Shown here in pieces: positions 1-7,067 of a DNA stretch of 52,246 nt. The position numbers and the translations under genes were made by a program. Source of the stretch: a virus; IMG/VR virus record IMGVR_UViG_3300030104_000800, positions 1-52,246 of that record. One strand, given 5' to 3'. The notes beneath the pieces were generated by a model. It was not told where the DNA came from. It worked only from the letters and a program-made list of their open reading frames with translations, and searched no databases. How positions within the stretch are numbered: position 1 is the stretch's first letter; each line of letters starts with the position of its first letter.

Positions 1-2
1 TC

Positions 3-902
3 AGATTATTAGCAAGAGTATTTAAAACTTACTTACCACCTGTTTATCCATTTGACGTTGTTGGTGGTAGAAGAGAAATTAAACAAATGGATTTTGATGA
101 TAGAGTAGATATTTTACCTGTTGCAGATCCAAACATATTTTCAATGTCACAAAGAATTACAATGGCACAAACAGAATTGCAACTTGCAACATCACAACCC
201 CAGTTGCATAATTTGTATCAATCTTATAGAAAAATGTATGAAGCATTAGGTGTAAAAAATATAGATCAAATATTACCACCTCCTGCGCCTGTGCAACCAA
301 TGGATCCAAGTCTAGAACACATTAATGCAATGGGTGCAAAACCTTTTCAAGCATTTCGTGGACAAGATCACACCGCACACATAACTGCACACTTAACTTT
401 TATGTCAACTAACATGGTTAGAAACAATCCACAAATTATGGCATCAATTCAAAAAAATATTTTAGAACATATTAGTTTAATGGCTCAAGAACAGGTAGAA
501 TTAGAGTTTGAAGAACCTTTACAACAAATGCAAATGCTTCAAGTACAAGCTCAACAAGACCCACAAGCTAAACAACAGCTTCAACAACTATCAGAACAGA
601 TAGAAGCTAGAAAAGCAGTGTTAGTTGCAGAGTTAACTGCTGATTTTGCTAAAGAAGAAAAGGAAATTACATCACAATATGACAATGATCCTTTATTAAA
701 ACTAAAATCTAGAGAAGTTGACCTTAGAGCTATGGAAAATGAACGTAAAAAAGATGCAGATGAGGCAAAAGCAGACCTAGATAGAGCAAAATTAGTTCAA
801 GCTAGAGAAATTTTTGATGATAAACTTGAACAAAACCAAGATTTAGCTGAATTAAGAGCTGGAGTAAGTCTTGCAAAAAAAAATAATAGTAATATAAATT
901 AA
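3..902 (+). CDS. Portal protein, C-terminal part (5' end outside window)
   Basis: The frame is open from the left edge, so this is the 3' part of a longer gene; the internal Met at base 87 is not a credible start because the same frame runs through it. The visible part has a DPNIFS/QRITMAQ segment, a PPPAPVQPMDPS proline-rich linker and a Gln/Glu-rich helical, probably coiled-coil C-terminus. I recognise this as the C-terminal region of P22-type portals in marine podovirus-like phages, where it forms the crown or barrel above the DNA gate at the capsid vertex. Its place just upstream of the scaffold and capsid genes fits. The large terminase, normally next to portal, is not in the window. Confidence 0.72.
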   Translation, partial: RLLARVFKTYLPPVYPFDVVGGRREIKQMDFDDRVDILPVADPNIFSMSQRITMAQTELQLATSQPQLHNLYQSYRKMYEALGVKNIDQILPPPAPVQPMDPSLEHINAMGAKPFQAFRGQDHTAHITAHLTFMSTNMVRNNPQIMASIQKNILEHISLMAQEQVELEFEEPLQQMQMLQVQAQQDPQAKQQLQQLSEQIEARKAVLVAELTADFAKEEKEITSQYDNDPLLKLKSREVDLRAMENERKKDADEAKADLDRAKLVQAREIFDDKLEQNQDLAELRAGVSLAKKNNSNIN

Positions 903-917
903 CAAAGGTAAAAAACT

Positions 918-1097
918 ATGATGAACTATAAAAAAACAAAAGAAGTTAGTGTTCCTGAGCAAAATATAGAAGTAGATCCTAGATCTAAGACTACTGCTGA
1001 TGGTTCTTTCAACTATATTCCTACTGGAGACAAGGAAAAAGTTAGAGGACAAAAAAGAATGTTAGCTGACAAAAAAAAACCGGCTACTTGGTACTAA
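918..1097 (+). CDS. Small hypothetical protein between portal and holin
   Basis: A 59-codon ORF starting MMNYKKTKEVSVPEQ and ending PATWY. It follows the portal gene by 15 bases, carries an AAAGG-like ribosome site upstream and ends one base before the next ATG. It is hydrophilic with many Lys and no membrane segment. Short proteins with this N-terminus occur beside portal genes in marine phages, but I know no function. Tight spacing on both sides supports translation. Confidence 0.6.
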   Translation: MMNYKKTKEVSVPEQNIEVDPRSKTTADGSFNYIPTGDKEKVRGQKRMLADKKKPATWY

Positions 1098-1098
1098 T

Positions 1099-1482
1099 AT
1101 GTGGTTTTCGGCAATTAAATTAGCCGTTTCTGCTGGTAGTAAAATTTATGCTAACAAGCAGAAGGCAAAAGTCGCAATGTCAGACGCACAATTGTTACAT
1201 GCAGAGCGTCAAGCTCGTGGTGAGGAAGCTTACCAAGGAAAACTTTTAGAAGCTAGACAAGCAGATTATAAAGACGAGGCAGTTCTTGTGATTCTCACGT
1301 TGCCAATTCTGGTGCTCGCATATGGAGTCTTTTCAGATGACGTACAGGCCATGGACAAGATAAAAGTTTTCTTTGATCATTTTCAATCGCTTCCGTCATG
1401 GTTCACAAATCTTTGGATCCTTGTCGTGGCGTCGATATATGGTATAAAGGGCACACAAATATTTAAAGGAGGAAAAAAATAA
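1099..1482 (+). CDS. Putative holin, GTA_holin_3TM-like membrane protein
   Basis: 127 residues. A charged amphipathic N-terminal half (about 1-55) is followed by a hydrophobic segment near 60-78 (AVLVILTLPILVLAYGVF) and a second near 103-118 (WFTNLWILVVASIYGIKG). This layout, with an aromatic-rich loop between the segments, resembles the 'holin of 3TMs, for gene transfer release' family. A holin would form inner-membrane lesions that let endolysin reach the wall; the likely endolysin lies at 33791. Codons here are more GC-rich than in neighbouring genes. Another membrane or packaging role is possible because the gene sits beside portal rather than beside the lysin. Confidence 0.5.
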   Translation: MWFSAIKLAVSAGSKIYANKQKAKVAMSDAQLLHAERQARGEEAYQGKLLEARQADYKDEAVLVILTLPILVLAYGVFSDDVQAMDKIKVFFDHFQSLPSWFTNLWILVVASIYGIKGTQIFKGGKK

Positions 1483-1685
1483 TGAGAAAAAAAATGATGG
1501 GTGGCGGAATGTCAAACAGAGTAATGTACAAAGCAGGTTCTTCAAATCCAAAAGCTAGTAAAGCTATTAAGAAAAAAATTAAAAAGAAAAATAAATTTCC
1601 AGATCATTCTGGTGATGGTAAAATTACACAAAAAGATATTTTAATGGCTAAAGGTGTAATTCCAAAAACTAAAGGTAAAGCATAA
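1482..1685 (+). CDS. Tiny basic protein with an EF-hand-like calcium loop
   Basis: 67 residues, very Lys-rich (poly-KKK around 28-37). Residues 41-52 read D-H-S-G-D-G-K-I-T-Q-K-D, matching the 12-residue EF-hand/dockerin loop with ligands at positions 1, 3, 5 and 12, Gly at 6 and Ile at 8. The start overlaps the previous stop by one base, and the next ATG overlaps this stop, so it is translationally coupled. A single calcium-binding loop in a basic phage protein could be structural (virion or DNA-associated); the role is inference. Confidence 0.68.
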   Translation: MRKKMMGGGMSNRVMYKAGSSNPKASKAIKKKIKKKNKFPDHSGDGKITQKDILMAKGVIPKTKGKA

Positions 1686-1882
1686 TGCCAGGAAAAGAAA
1701 TTAAAGGTAGAAGTAAAAGAGCAAACTACCGTAATGGTGGTGGACCCGGTCTTTACGCAAACATCGCAGCTAAAAAAGCTAGAATCAAAGCTGGTTCAGG
1801 TGAAAAGATGAGAAAAGCTGGATCTAAAGGTGCACCAACTGCAGCAAACTTTGCAAGAGCAAAACAAACAGCGAGGTCATAA
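1685..1882 (+). CDS. Tiny basic conserved protein (GLYANIAAKKARIKAGSGE type)
   Basis: 65 residues, pI clearly high. Residues 22-52 contain a GLYANIAAKKARIKAGSGE stretch followed by KAGSKGAPTAANF. I recognise this sequence type from cyanophages, other marine phages and algal large DNA viruses, where it is of unknown function. One-base overlaps with both neighbours indicate an operon read as a unit. No catalytic motif is seen; a nucleic-acid-binding or virion role is plausible but unproven. Confidence 0.66.
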   Translation: MPGKEIKGRSKRANYRNGGGPGLYANIAAKKARIKAGSGEKMRKAGSKGAPTAANFARAKQTARS

Positions 1883-2094
1883 TGGCAAAACTTTGTCCAA
1901 GAGGTAAAGCAGCAGCAAAAAGAAAATTTAAGGTTTACCCAAGCGCATATGCAAACATGTATGCGTCAGCAGTTTGTTCAGGTAAAGTTACACCAGGAGG
2001 AAAAAAGAAAAATAAAAAAGCTGGTGGTGGTTTAATGAAACAAGAATTTCGTGTAGGTGGATTAGCTAGACGAAAGAGAATGAGTTGTGCGTAG
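1882..2094 (+). CDS. Tiny basic conserved protein (KVYPSAYANMYA type)
   Basis: 70 residues with the core LCPRGKAAAKRKFKVYPSAY then ANMYASAVCSGKV near 4-36, including two Cys, followed by a Lys/Gly-rich tail. The 'YPSAYAN' core is familiar from marine phages and algal viruses, function unknown. The 3' end overlaps the GTG start of the next gene by 8 bases. Confidence 0.66.
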   Translation: MAKLCPRGKAAAKRKFKVYPSAYANMYASAVCSGKVTPGGKKKNKKAGGGLMKQEFRVGGLARRKRMSCA

Positions 2095-2344
2095 AAACTT
2101 TTCAGATGGAGGTGGATTAAGAAAATGGGTAGCCGACAAATGGGTAGACATTGGAGCACCGAAGAAGAACGGGAAATATCAACCTTGCGGGAGAAGCAAA
2201 GGCTCAAAGAGGAAATATCCAAAATGCGTCCCACTTGCAAAAGCCACACGAATGACAAAGTCGCAAAAGGCGAGTGCTGTCAAACGAAAAAGAGCAGCTG
2301 GGAACCCTGGCGGTAAACCAACTAACGTAAAAACATTTGCATGA
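2087..2344 (+). CDS. Small basic conserved protein (WVDIGAPKKNGKYQPCGR type)
   Basis: 85 residues starting at a GTG that overlaps the previous gene. The core W-V-D-I-G-A-P...Y-Q-P-C-G-R...YPKCVPLAKA...MTKSQKASAVKRKR contains two conserved Cys about 15 residues apart. I associate this pattern with a domain of unknown function (possibly DUF5872) shared by marine phages and algal viruses. It is Lys/Arg rich and without membrane segments. The overlapping ORF in another frame at 2125-2316 is judged a shadow. Confidence 0.62.
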   Translation: MRRNFSDGGGLRKWVADKWVDIGAPKKNGKYQPCGRSKGSKRKYPKCVPLAKATRMTKSQKASAVKRKRAAGNPGGKPTNVKTFA

Positions 2345-2637
2345 GAAAAAAAGAAAATACTATAAGAAAAACTACTACAGGCAAAGGTGCCAATTATAGA
2401 TCAACAAAATCTGGAGCTGGAATGACAGCAAAAGGTGTAAGAGCTTACAGGGCAGCAAACCCTGGAAGTAAACTAAAAACAGCCGTAACAGGAAAAGTGA
2501 AGCCTGGATCAAAAGCTGCTAATCGTAGAAAATCATACTGCGCTAGATCACTAGGACAATTAAAAAGGTCATCAGCAAAAACACGTAACGATCCAAACTC
2601 ACGAATTCGTCAGGCAAGAAGGAGATGGAAATGTTAA
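2341..2637 (+). CDS. Small basic conserved protein, DUF6321-like
   Basis: 98 residues. The middle and C-terminus carry SGAGMTAKGVRAYRAANPGSK, a KSYCARSLGQ motif and an ending DPNSRIRQARRRWKC. I recognise this as the DUF6321-like family of marine phages and algal viruses. Two Cys (in CARS and the terminal KC) are typical. It overlaps the previous stop by 4 bases and the next start by 7 bases, continuing the coupled basic-protein cassette. Function unknown; strong basic charge suggests nucleic-acid contact. Confidence 0.66.
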   Translation: MRKKENTIRKTTTGKGANYRSTKSGAGMTAKGVRAYRAANPGSKLKTAVTGKVKPGSKAANRRKSYCARSLGQLKRSSAKTRNDPNSRIRQARRRWKC

Positions 2638-2795
2638 AAAAGAAAAAAGAGCTAACTAAAAGACAAAAAGAAACTTTAAAAAAACATAGCAAACATCATT
2701 CTTCAAAGCATATGACAAGTATGAAAAATGACATGAAAAAAGGAATGTCATTTTCAAAAAGTCATAAAAAAGCTATGAAGAAAGTTGGTGCTTAA
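2631..2795 (+). CDS. Tiny basic protein (ELTKRQKETLKKHSKHH type)
   Basis: 54 codons beginning MLKKKKELTKRQKETLKKH and ending KAMKKVGA. A GGAGATGGAA purine-rich site precedes the ATG. The pattern of Lys, His and Met with KHM...MKK(G) spacing is a recurrent phage protein of unknown function. It overlaps the preceding gene by 7 bases and the following ATG by one base. Confidence 0.62.
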   Translation: MLKKKKELTKRQKETLKKHSKHHSSKHMTSMKNDMKKGMSFSKSHKKAMKKVGA

Positions 2796-3019
2796 TGCAA
2801 TTAGAAACAGTAATTAATAAACTTATTAGATTTTTAAACGAAAGAACAGAAGACCTATCTATTACAGTAACTTCAGGAAGTGTTGACAACATGGAAAATT
2901 ACAAGTATATAATAGGACAAATCAATGCATTGGAATCAGTGCATCAGGAAATCTCTAACCTGCTAAACGATAAGGAGCACAATGAAGGAACAGTCATCGA
3001 TATTAACACCAAACAATGA
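2795..3019 (+). CDS. Small acidic helical protein upstream of Cpn10
   Basis: 74 residues, acidic, predicted helical (LETVINKLIRFLNERTEDL ... IIGQINALESVHQEISNLL). It breaks the run of basic proteins and overlaps the Cpn10-like gene by 38 bases. Comparable helical proteins precede head genes in related marine phages; role unknown, possibly head assembly. Confidence 0.6.
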   Translation: MQLETVINKLIRFLNERTEDLSITVTSGSVDNMENYKYIIGQINALESVHQEISNLLNDKEHNEGTVIDINTKQ

Positions 3020-3398
3020 TCTTATTGGTGTAAAAAAATCAGAGAAAAAAGAAGAAAAGCAAGAAGGAAAAATTCCACAACCAACAGGTTGGAGACTTTT
3101 AGTTTTACCTTTTAAAATGAAAGAAAAAACTAAAGGCGGATTAGTATTGGCAGAAACTACTTTAGAAAAGCAACAAGTTGCTTCTCAATGTGGTTTAGTT
3201 TTAGCTATGGGTCCACAATGTTATAAGGATAAGGAGAGGTATCCTGAAGGTCCATGGTGCGAGGTCAATCAATGGGTTATGTTTGCACGTTATGCAGGTA
3301 GCCGAATAAAAATAGATGGTGGGGAAATTCGTCTGCTAAACGACGATGAAGTGTTAGCAACAATTGATAGTCCAGAAGACATCTTGCATGAGTTTTAA
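2982..3398 (+). CDS. GroES/Cpn10-like co-chaperonin
   Basis: 138 residues. After a charged N-terminal tail (1-32), residues about 33-135 match the Cpn10 fold: P-x-GWRLLVLPF, then EKTKGGLVLAE (mobile-loop region), V...GLVLAMGP, WVMFARYAGSRIKIDGGEI and LLNDDEVLATI near the end. Phage Cpn10 proteins such as T4 gp31 replace host GroES so that GroEL can fold the capsid protein; no GroEL is seen here. The gene sits just before scaffold and capsid, which suits that role. The start at 2982 follows a GGAGCACA purine site. Confidence 0.78.
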   Translation: MKEQSSILTPNNDLIGVKKSEKKEEKQEGKIPQPTGWRLLVLPFKMKEKTKGGLVLAETTLEKQQVASQCGLVLAMGPQCYKDKERYPEGPWCEVNQWVMFARYAGSRIKIDGGEIRLLNDDEVLATIDSPEDILHEF

Positions 3399-3416
3399 TC
3401 ATAGGAAGGAGTAACT

Positions 3417-4415
3417 ATGCCAGACGAAGAAAATAAATCAGTTCCGATAGATACATCAGGACCTGAAGCAGAAGTTTCTATTGAAGAAACTAAAGACGAA
3501 GCCGTTATCGAAACGGAATCAGAAAACCAAGAAACAGAAAACGTAGAAAAAGAAACAGATAAAACATTTGAAAATGAACGAGAAACAAAATTAGAAGAAG
3601 GTGGCGAAGTAAAAAAAGAAGAAGCAAAAAAAGACGACGAACAGCTAGAGGATTATAGTAAAGGAGTTCAATCTCGAATTGCTAAACTTACTCGTAAGAT
3701 GCGAGAAGCAGAGCGAAGAGAAAAAGCTGCTTTAGAATATGCAAAAGCTGTTGAAGCAAAAAGACAAACTGTTGAAACTAAATTTACAAAAGTAAATGAT
3801 GATTATGTTAAACAGTTTGAAACTAGAGTCCAAACCGGTTTAGATTCTGCTCAAAAAGAATTAGCATCAGCTATTGAAAACGCTGACGCTGCTTCTCAAA
3901 TTGAAGCACAGAAAAAAATCGCTGCTTTGTCAATTGATGAAGCTAGACTTAATGCTTTAAAAGAACAACAATCAACAAAAAAAGAAGAACCTGCACCTAA
4001 ATTATCAGATGCAGTAAATCTTCCAGAGAGCACACCTCAAAACCTACCTTCTCCTGATCCTAGAGCAGAAGATTGGGCTAATACTAATTCATGGTTCGGA
4101 AAAGATAGAGCTATGACTTTTACAGCCTTTGAAATACACAAAGATTTGGTAGAAAGAGAAGGTTTTGATCCTCAAACTGATGAATATTATGCGGAAGTCG
4201 ATAAAAGAATAAGACTTGAATTTCCGCAGAAATTTGATAAAAGAGAAACACAAACGTCTAAACCGACGCAAAATGTTGCTTCTGTCAACCGTTCTACAAC
4301 TAGACAAGGCAGAAAAACTGTGAGACTCACTTCATCACAAGTAGCAATAGCTAAAAAATTAGGAGTGCCACTTGAAGAATACGCAAAACAAATAAAACTC
4401 ACGGAAGGAGCGTAA
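3417..4415 (+). CDS. Head scaffolding protein
   Basis: 332 residues. The N-terminal 80 residues are extremely acidic (runs of E and D), the centre (about 85-200) is a long charged coiled coil (RKMREAERREKAALEYAKAV...), and the C-terminus is basic (STTRQGRKTVRLTSSQVA). This charge and coiled-coil layout, position before the capsid gene, and length are typical of scaffolds that organise capsid subunits and are then expelled. A good GGAAGGAG site precedes the ATG. Confidence 0.8.
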   Translation: MPDEENKSVPIDTSGPEAEVSIEETKDEAVIETESENQETENVEKETDKTFENERETKLEEGGEVKKEEAKKDDEQLEDYSKGVQSRIAKLTRKMREAERREKAALEYAKAVEAKRQTVETKFTKVNDDYVKQFETRVQTGLDSAQKELASAIENADAASQIEAQKKIAALSIDEARLNALKEQQSTKKEEPAPKLSDAVNLPESTPQNLPSPDPRAEDWANTNSWFGKDRAMTFTAFEIHKDLVEREGFDPQTDEYYAEVDKRIRLEFPQKFDKRETQTSKPTQNVASVNRSTTRQGRKTVRLTSSQVAIAKKLGVPLEEYAKQIKLTEGA

Positions 4416-4416
4416 A

Positions 4417-4878
4417 ATGGAAAAAGATAATAAAAACACTTCTCGTGCGAACGAAACTAGGTCTAAAACAGAAAGACCAAAAGTTTGGGTTCCACCATCT
4501 TCTCTAGATGCACCCCCTGCACCTGATGGATTCAGGTATAGATGGATAAGAGCAGAAAGCGTTGGCTTTCAGGATACTAAAAATATAACTGGACGAATTA
4601 GAGAAGGTTATGAATTAGTAAGGGCTGAAGAAATCGTTAATGCTGATGACTATCCTATACTTGATGAAGGTAAATACAAGGGAGTGATTGGGGTAGGAGG
4701 CCTTCTACTTGCGAAGGTACCAACAGAGATTGCAGAACAGCGTCAAGAGTATATGACTAATCGTCATAAACAAAGAGACGAAGCAGTTAATAACGATCTT
4801 ATGAAGGAGCAGGATAGTAGAATGCCAATCAATGTTGAAAGGCAATCTCGTGTAACCTTCGGTGGTACGAAAAAATAA
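4417..4878 (+). CDS. Conserved head-module protein of unknown function
   Basis: 153 residues, starting two bases after scaffold with a GGAAGGAG site. The recognisable part is WVPPSSLDAPPAPDGFRYRWIR and RIREGYELVRAEE ... GVIGVGGLLLAKVPTEIAEQRQEYM, followed by a charged helical tail. This protein regularly lies between scaffold and capsid genes in marine podovirus-like phages; I know no assigned function. Head maturation or scaffold partner is the reasonable guess. Confidence 0.66.
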   Translation: MEKDNKNTSRANETRSKTERPKVWVPPSSLDAPPAPDGFRYRWIRAESVGFQDTKNITGRIREGYELVRAEEIVNADDYPILDEGKYKGVIGVGGLLLAKVPTEIAEQRQEYMTNRHKQRDEAVNNDLMKEQDSRMPINVERQSRVTFGGTKK

Positions 4879-4907
4879 TTTTTTCAATCACTGAATTTAT
4901 ATAAACC

Positions 4908-4934
4908 GTACTGGAGGCCCTTCGGGGCAGGTAC
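4908..4934 (+). promoter_or_regulatory. UUCG-tetraloop RNA hairpin before the decoration/capsid genes
   Basis: GCCC (4917-4920), loop TTCG, GGGC (4925-4928) forms a cUUCGg-capped stem, with an outer GTAC/GTAC pair (4908-4911 and 4931-4934). UUCG loops are exceptionally stable. It stands 18 bases before the ATG at 4953 and has no downstream T run, so a 5' mRNA stabiliser or processing site for the very abundant capsid transcripts is more likely than a terminator. Confidence 0.55.
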
Positions 4935-4952
4935 ATAAGGAGAAAACTAACT

Positions 4953-5513
4953 ATGGCAAATAGAAACACACAAGGTTTTGGTTTAATTCCTGCAGGAACG
5001 CTTGGATCAACTCCAGCAACTTCTGGTCAGGGTAAATACAAAATCGACGCTGGTTATGCAACAACTGTATATCACGGCGAAGCGGTTGCTTCTAGTGCTG
5101 GTTACATAATTGGAGGTCAGACAACTGATGCTCCAGTTCTTGGTGTATTAAATGGTATTTTCTATAATGCGGCTACAACTTTAAAGCCTACATTTGCGAA
5201 CCATTACGTACAAGTAACACCGGCTAACTCAGAAGATATCGATGCATTTGTATTCGATAACCCACAACAACAATATGTAGTAGCAACAGATGCTGCTGTA
5301 GCACAAGCAGGATATTTAGAAACGTATGACATGAATACGACAGCTGGTAGTACAACTACTGGTCAGTCTTCAGCTACGTTAGATATCGGAGATACAAGTG
5401 CTGATGCAGCTTCATGGAGATTATTAAGATCTGCTGAAGATCCTGAAAACGATGAAAATGCGGCTTTCAGATCTGTAGTAGTAGTTGCTAATCTAATTGA
5501 GCTACAAAACTAA
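4953..5513 (+). CDS. Putative capsid decoration/structural protein
   Basis: 186 residues, beta-rich, Ala/Thr/Gly-rich, low in charge; starts MANRNTQGFGLIPAGTLGS and ends VVVVANLIELQN. It has an AAGGAG site and lies immediately upstream of the major capsid gene. Composition and place match head decoration or minor head proteins of marine phages (FGLIPAG motif). No enzyme motif. Could alternatively be a head vertex protein. Confidence 0.62.
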   Translation: MANRNTQGFGLIPAGTLGSTPATSGQGKYKIDAGYATTVYHGEAVASSAGYIIGGQTTDAPVLGVLNGIFYNAATTLKPTFANHYVQVTPANSEDIDAFVFDNPQQQYVVATDAAVAQAGYLETYDMNTTAGSTTTGQSSATLDIGDTSADAASWRLLRSAEDPENDENAAFRSVVVVANLIELQN

Positions 5514-5534
5514 GCTAGAATAGGAGAATAAAAA

Positions 5535-6446
5535 ATGGCTATATCACGATCACAACTAGTTAAAGAACTAGAGCCAGGTTTGAATGCACTATTCGGCCTG
5601 GAATACAAAAGGTATGAAAATCAGCATGCTGAAATTTATACTACAGAATCATCTGACAGAGCTTTTGAAGAAGAAGTAATGTTAAGTGGTTTTGCAAACG
5701 CACAAGTAAAAGGTGAAGGTTCTGGAGTTTCATTTGATGAAGCACAAGAAACTTTCACAGCTAGATACACTCATGAGACTGTAGCTTTAGCATTCGCAAT
5801 CACTGAAGAAGCGATTGAGGATAACTTGTATGATAGACTTGCGTCTAGATATACAAAAGCTTTAGCAAGATCTATGAGTAACGCTAAACAAGTAAAATCA
5901 GTCGAGCCACTAATCAATGGTCTGCCTACTGCAGATGCTTTTGATTCAGGTGACGGTGTTTCTTTATTTAACACTTCTCACCCTACAGTGTCTGGAACTT
6001 TTGCTAACACTTTAGCAACTCAAGCTGACCTTAACGAAACATCATTAGAGCAGTCTTTAATAGACATCGCTAAAATGACAGACGAAAGAGGCCTAAGAAT
6101 TGCTGCTAGAGGAGTAAAAATGATTATTCCTTCTGAGCTACAATTCACTGCTGAAAGACTTATGAAGTCTCAAGGTAGAACTGGAACAGCTGATAATGAT
6201 ATCAATGCAATCGTATCTATGGGTATGGTTCCTCAAGGTTATAGAGTGAACAACTACCTAACAGATTCAGATGCATTTTATATCTTAACAGACGTGCCTA
6301 ATGGCATGAAAATGTTTAACAGATCACCATTGAAAACAGCAATGGAAGGTGATTTCGATACTGGTAACGTTAGATACAAAGCTAGAGAAAGATACTCTTT
6401 TGGAGTTTCTGACCCTAGAGGTATCTTCGGCGTTGAAGGTGCGTAA
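5535..6446 (+). CDS. Major capsid protein (Mu gpT-like, HK97 fold)
   Basis: 303 residues. Features of the Mu gpT-type head family are visible: N-terminal LVKELEPGLNALFGLEYKRYENQ, the central ALAFAITEEAIEDNLYD helix, the LFNTSHPT loop near 141-148, a P-domain strand GVKMIIPSELQFTAERLM and the C-terminal YKARERYSFGVSDPRGIFG. A strong GGAGAA site precedes the ATG, and a hairpin follows the stop. It forms the icosahedral shell with the upstream scaffold, Cpn10-like and decoration proteins. Confidence 0.87.
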   Translation: MAISRSQLVKELEPGLNALFGLEYKRYENQHAEIYTTESSDRAFEEEVMLSGFANAQVKGEGSGVSFDEAQETFTARYTHETVALAFAITEEAIEDNLYDRLASRYTKALARSMSNAKQVKSVEPLINGLPTADAFDSGDGVSLFNTSHPTVSGTFANTLATQADLNETSLEQSLIDIAKMTDERGLRIAARGVKMIIPSELQFTAERLMKSQGRTGTADNDINAIVSMGMVPQGYRVNNYLTDSDAFYILTDVPNGMKMFNRSPLKTAMEGDFDTGNVRYKARERYSFGVSDPRGIFGVEGA

Positions 6447-6458
6447 TTAATACTTTTT

Positions 6459-6484
6459 ATGAGGCGGCCTTAAAACCGCCTCAT
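6459..6484. terminator. Hairpin after the capsid gene, probable terminator/attenuator
   Basis: ATGAGGCGG (6459-6467) and CCGCCTCAT (6476-6484) form a perfect 9-bp stem with an 8-nt loop. It is followed only by a short T tract (ATTT) on the plus strand and preceded by TTTTT, which would serve the opposite strand. Twelve bases past the capsid stop, it likely defines the 3' end of the abundant capsid mRNA or reduces readthrough. Confidence 0.65.
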
Positions 6485-6507
6485 TTACAATATACATGGT
6501 GAGATTC

Positions 6508-6765
6508 ATGAAAAAATTTATAGTTACAATTTGGGCTTACGATTATCATAGTAAGTTTGAAGTAGAATCAAAAGATTCCCCAGAAGCCTTAGAGCAATCT
6601 ATCCTTGACAAACTAGGAAAAAATAGTATAAAATGGGAGTATCTTGGAAGCAGTTATGCTGAAAAGATAAACAGAATAACCTATGAGGAGGTTATAGATG
6701 ATACAAGACCTATACAAACTAAAAAGGTCCTTGGAGTTGAAGTGGGAACAAGAGCATCTATCTAA
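6508..6765 (+). CDS. Small hypothetical protein
   Basis: 85 residues from the Met at 6508 (MKKFIVTIWAYDYHSKFEVES); an in-frame ATG at 6496 would add four residues, and GGTGAG lies just before 6508. Mixed alpha/beta composition, no membrane segment, no motif recognised. Its 3' end overlaps the next gene by 68 bases in another frame, and that gene has the stronger ribosome site, so this one is less certain. Confidence 0.5.
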   Translation: MKKFIVTIWAYDYHSKFEVESKDSPEALEQSILDKLGKNSIKWEYLGSSYAEKINRITYEEVIDDTRPIQTKKVLGVEVGTRASI

Positions 6766-6907
6766 TAATAGATACACTCTTGAAATGGTCAGGATTGATG
6801 ACAAAGTTAGAGAAGTTATCACAAAGATCAAGCTGGAAGAAGCAGCTGTTGCCCACAGACAGAATACTGTCGAAGGTTTAACTCCTGAAGTTTCAGTAGC
6901 TACTTAA
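6698..6907 (+). CDS. Small helical protein
   Basis: 69 residues, charged and helical (MIQDLYKLKRSLELKWEQEHL). A textbook GAGGAGG site at 6684-6690 precedes the ATG by 7 bases, stronger than that of the overlapping upstream ORF. Similar short coiled-coil proteins follow capsid genes in related phages; function unknown. Confidence 0.58.
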   Translation: MIQDLYKLKRSLELKWEQEHLSNNRYTLEMVRIDDKVREVITKIKLEEAAVAHRQNTVEGLTPEVSVAT

Positions 6908-6955
6908 TCAAAAGCTACATCGTTGGAAAAATTCCACTCCACATCACAGGCTCTC

Positions 6956-6984
6956 TTGCACTCTACTTAAAACTAGTATATACT
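6956..6984 (+). promoter_or_regulatory. Sigma70-like promoter ahead of decoration-type gene
   Basis: TTGCAC (6956-6961), 17-bp spacer, TATACT (6979-6984). Good match to the bacterial housekeeping promoter, located in a 160-bp intergenic gap after the capsid cluster and about 85 bases before the ATG at 7068. It would give the next structural gene its own transcript. Confidence 0.6.
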
Positions 6985-7002
6985 TTATGCACTATACATA
7001 AA

Positions 7003-7047
7003 TTGAATATCGACGCGTATAGTCGACGGCCTAGAGACGATATTCAA
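7003..7047 (+). promoter_or_regulatory. 10-bp inverted repeat in the leader of the 7068 gene
   Basis: TTGAATATCG (7003-7012) and CGATATTCAA (7038-7047) are perfect inverted repeats with a 25-nt loop containing GTCGAC. It lies between the promoter at 6956 and the AGGAGG site of the next gene, so it would be in the 5' UTR. A mRNA-stability or regulatory hairpin is the likely role. Confidence 0.5.
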
Positions 7048-7067
7048 ATAACTAGGAGGATAATAAC

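Noticed and set aside
1935-2258. Minus-strand 107-codon ORF over the basic cassette
   Set aside because: Antisense to three coupled genes; poly-Phe from Lys codons, no start signals.
2125-2316. 63-codon plus-strand ORF inside the basic cassette
   Set aside because: Frame-shifted shadow of the recognisable WVDIGAPKKNGKYQPCGR gene.
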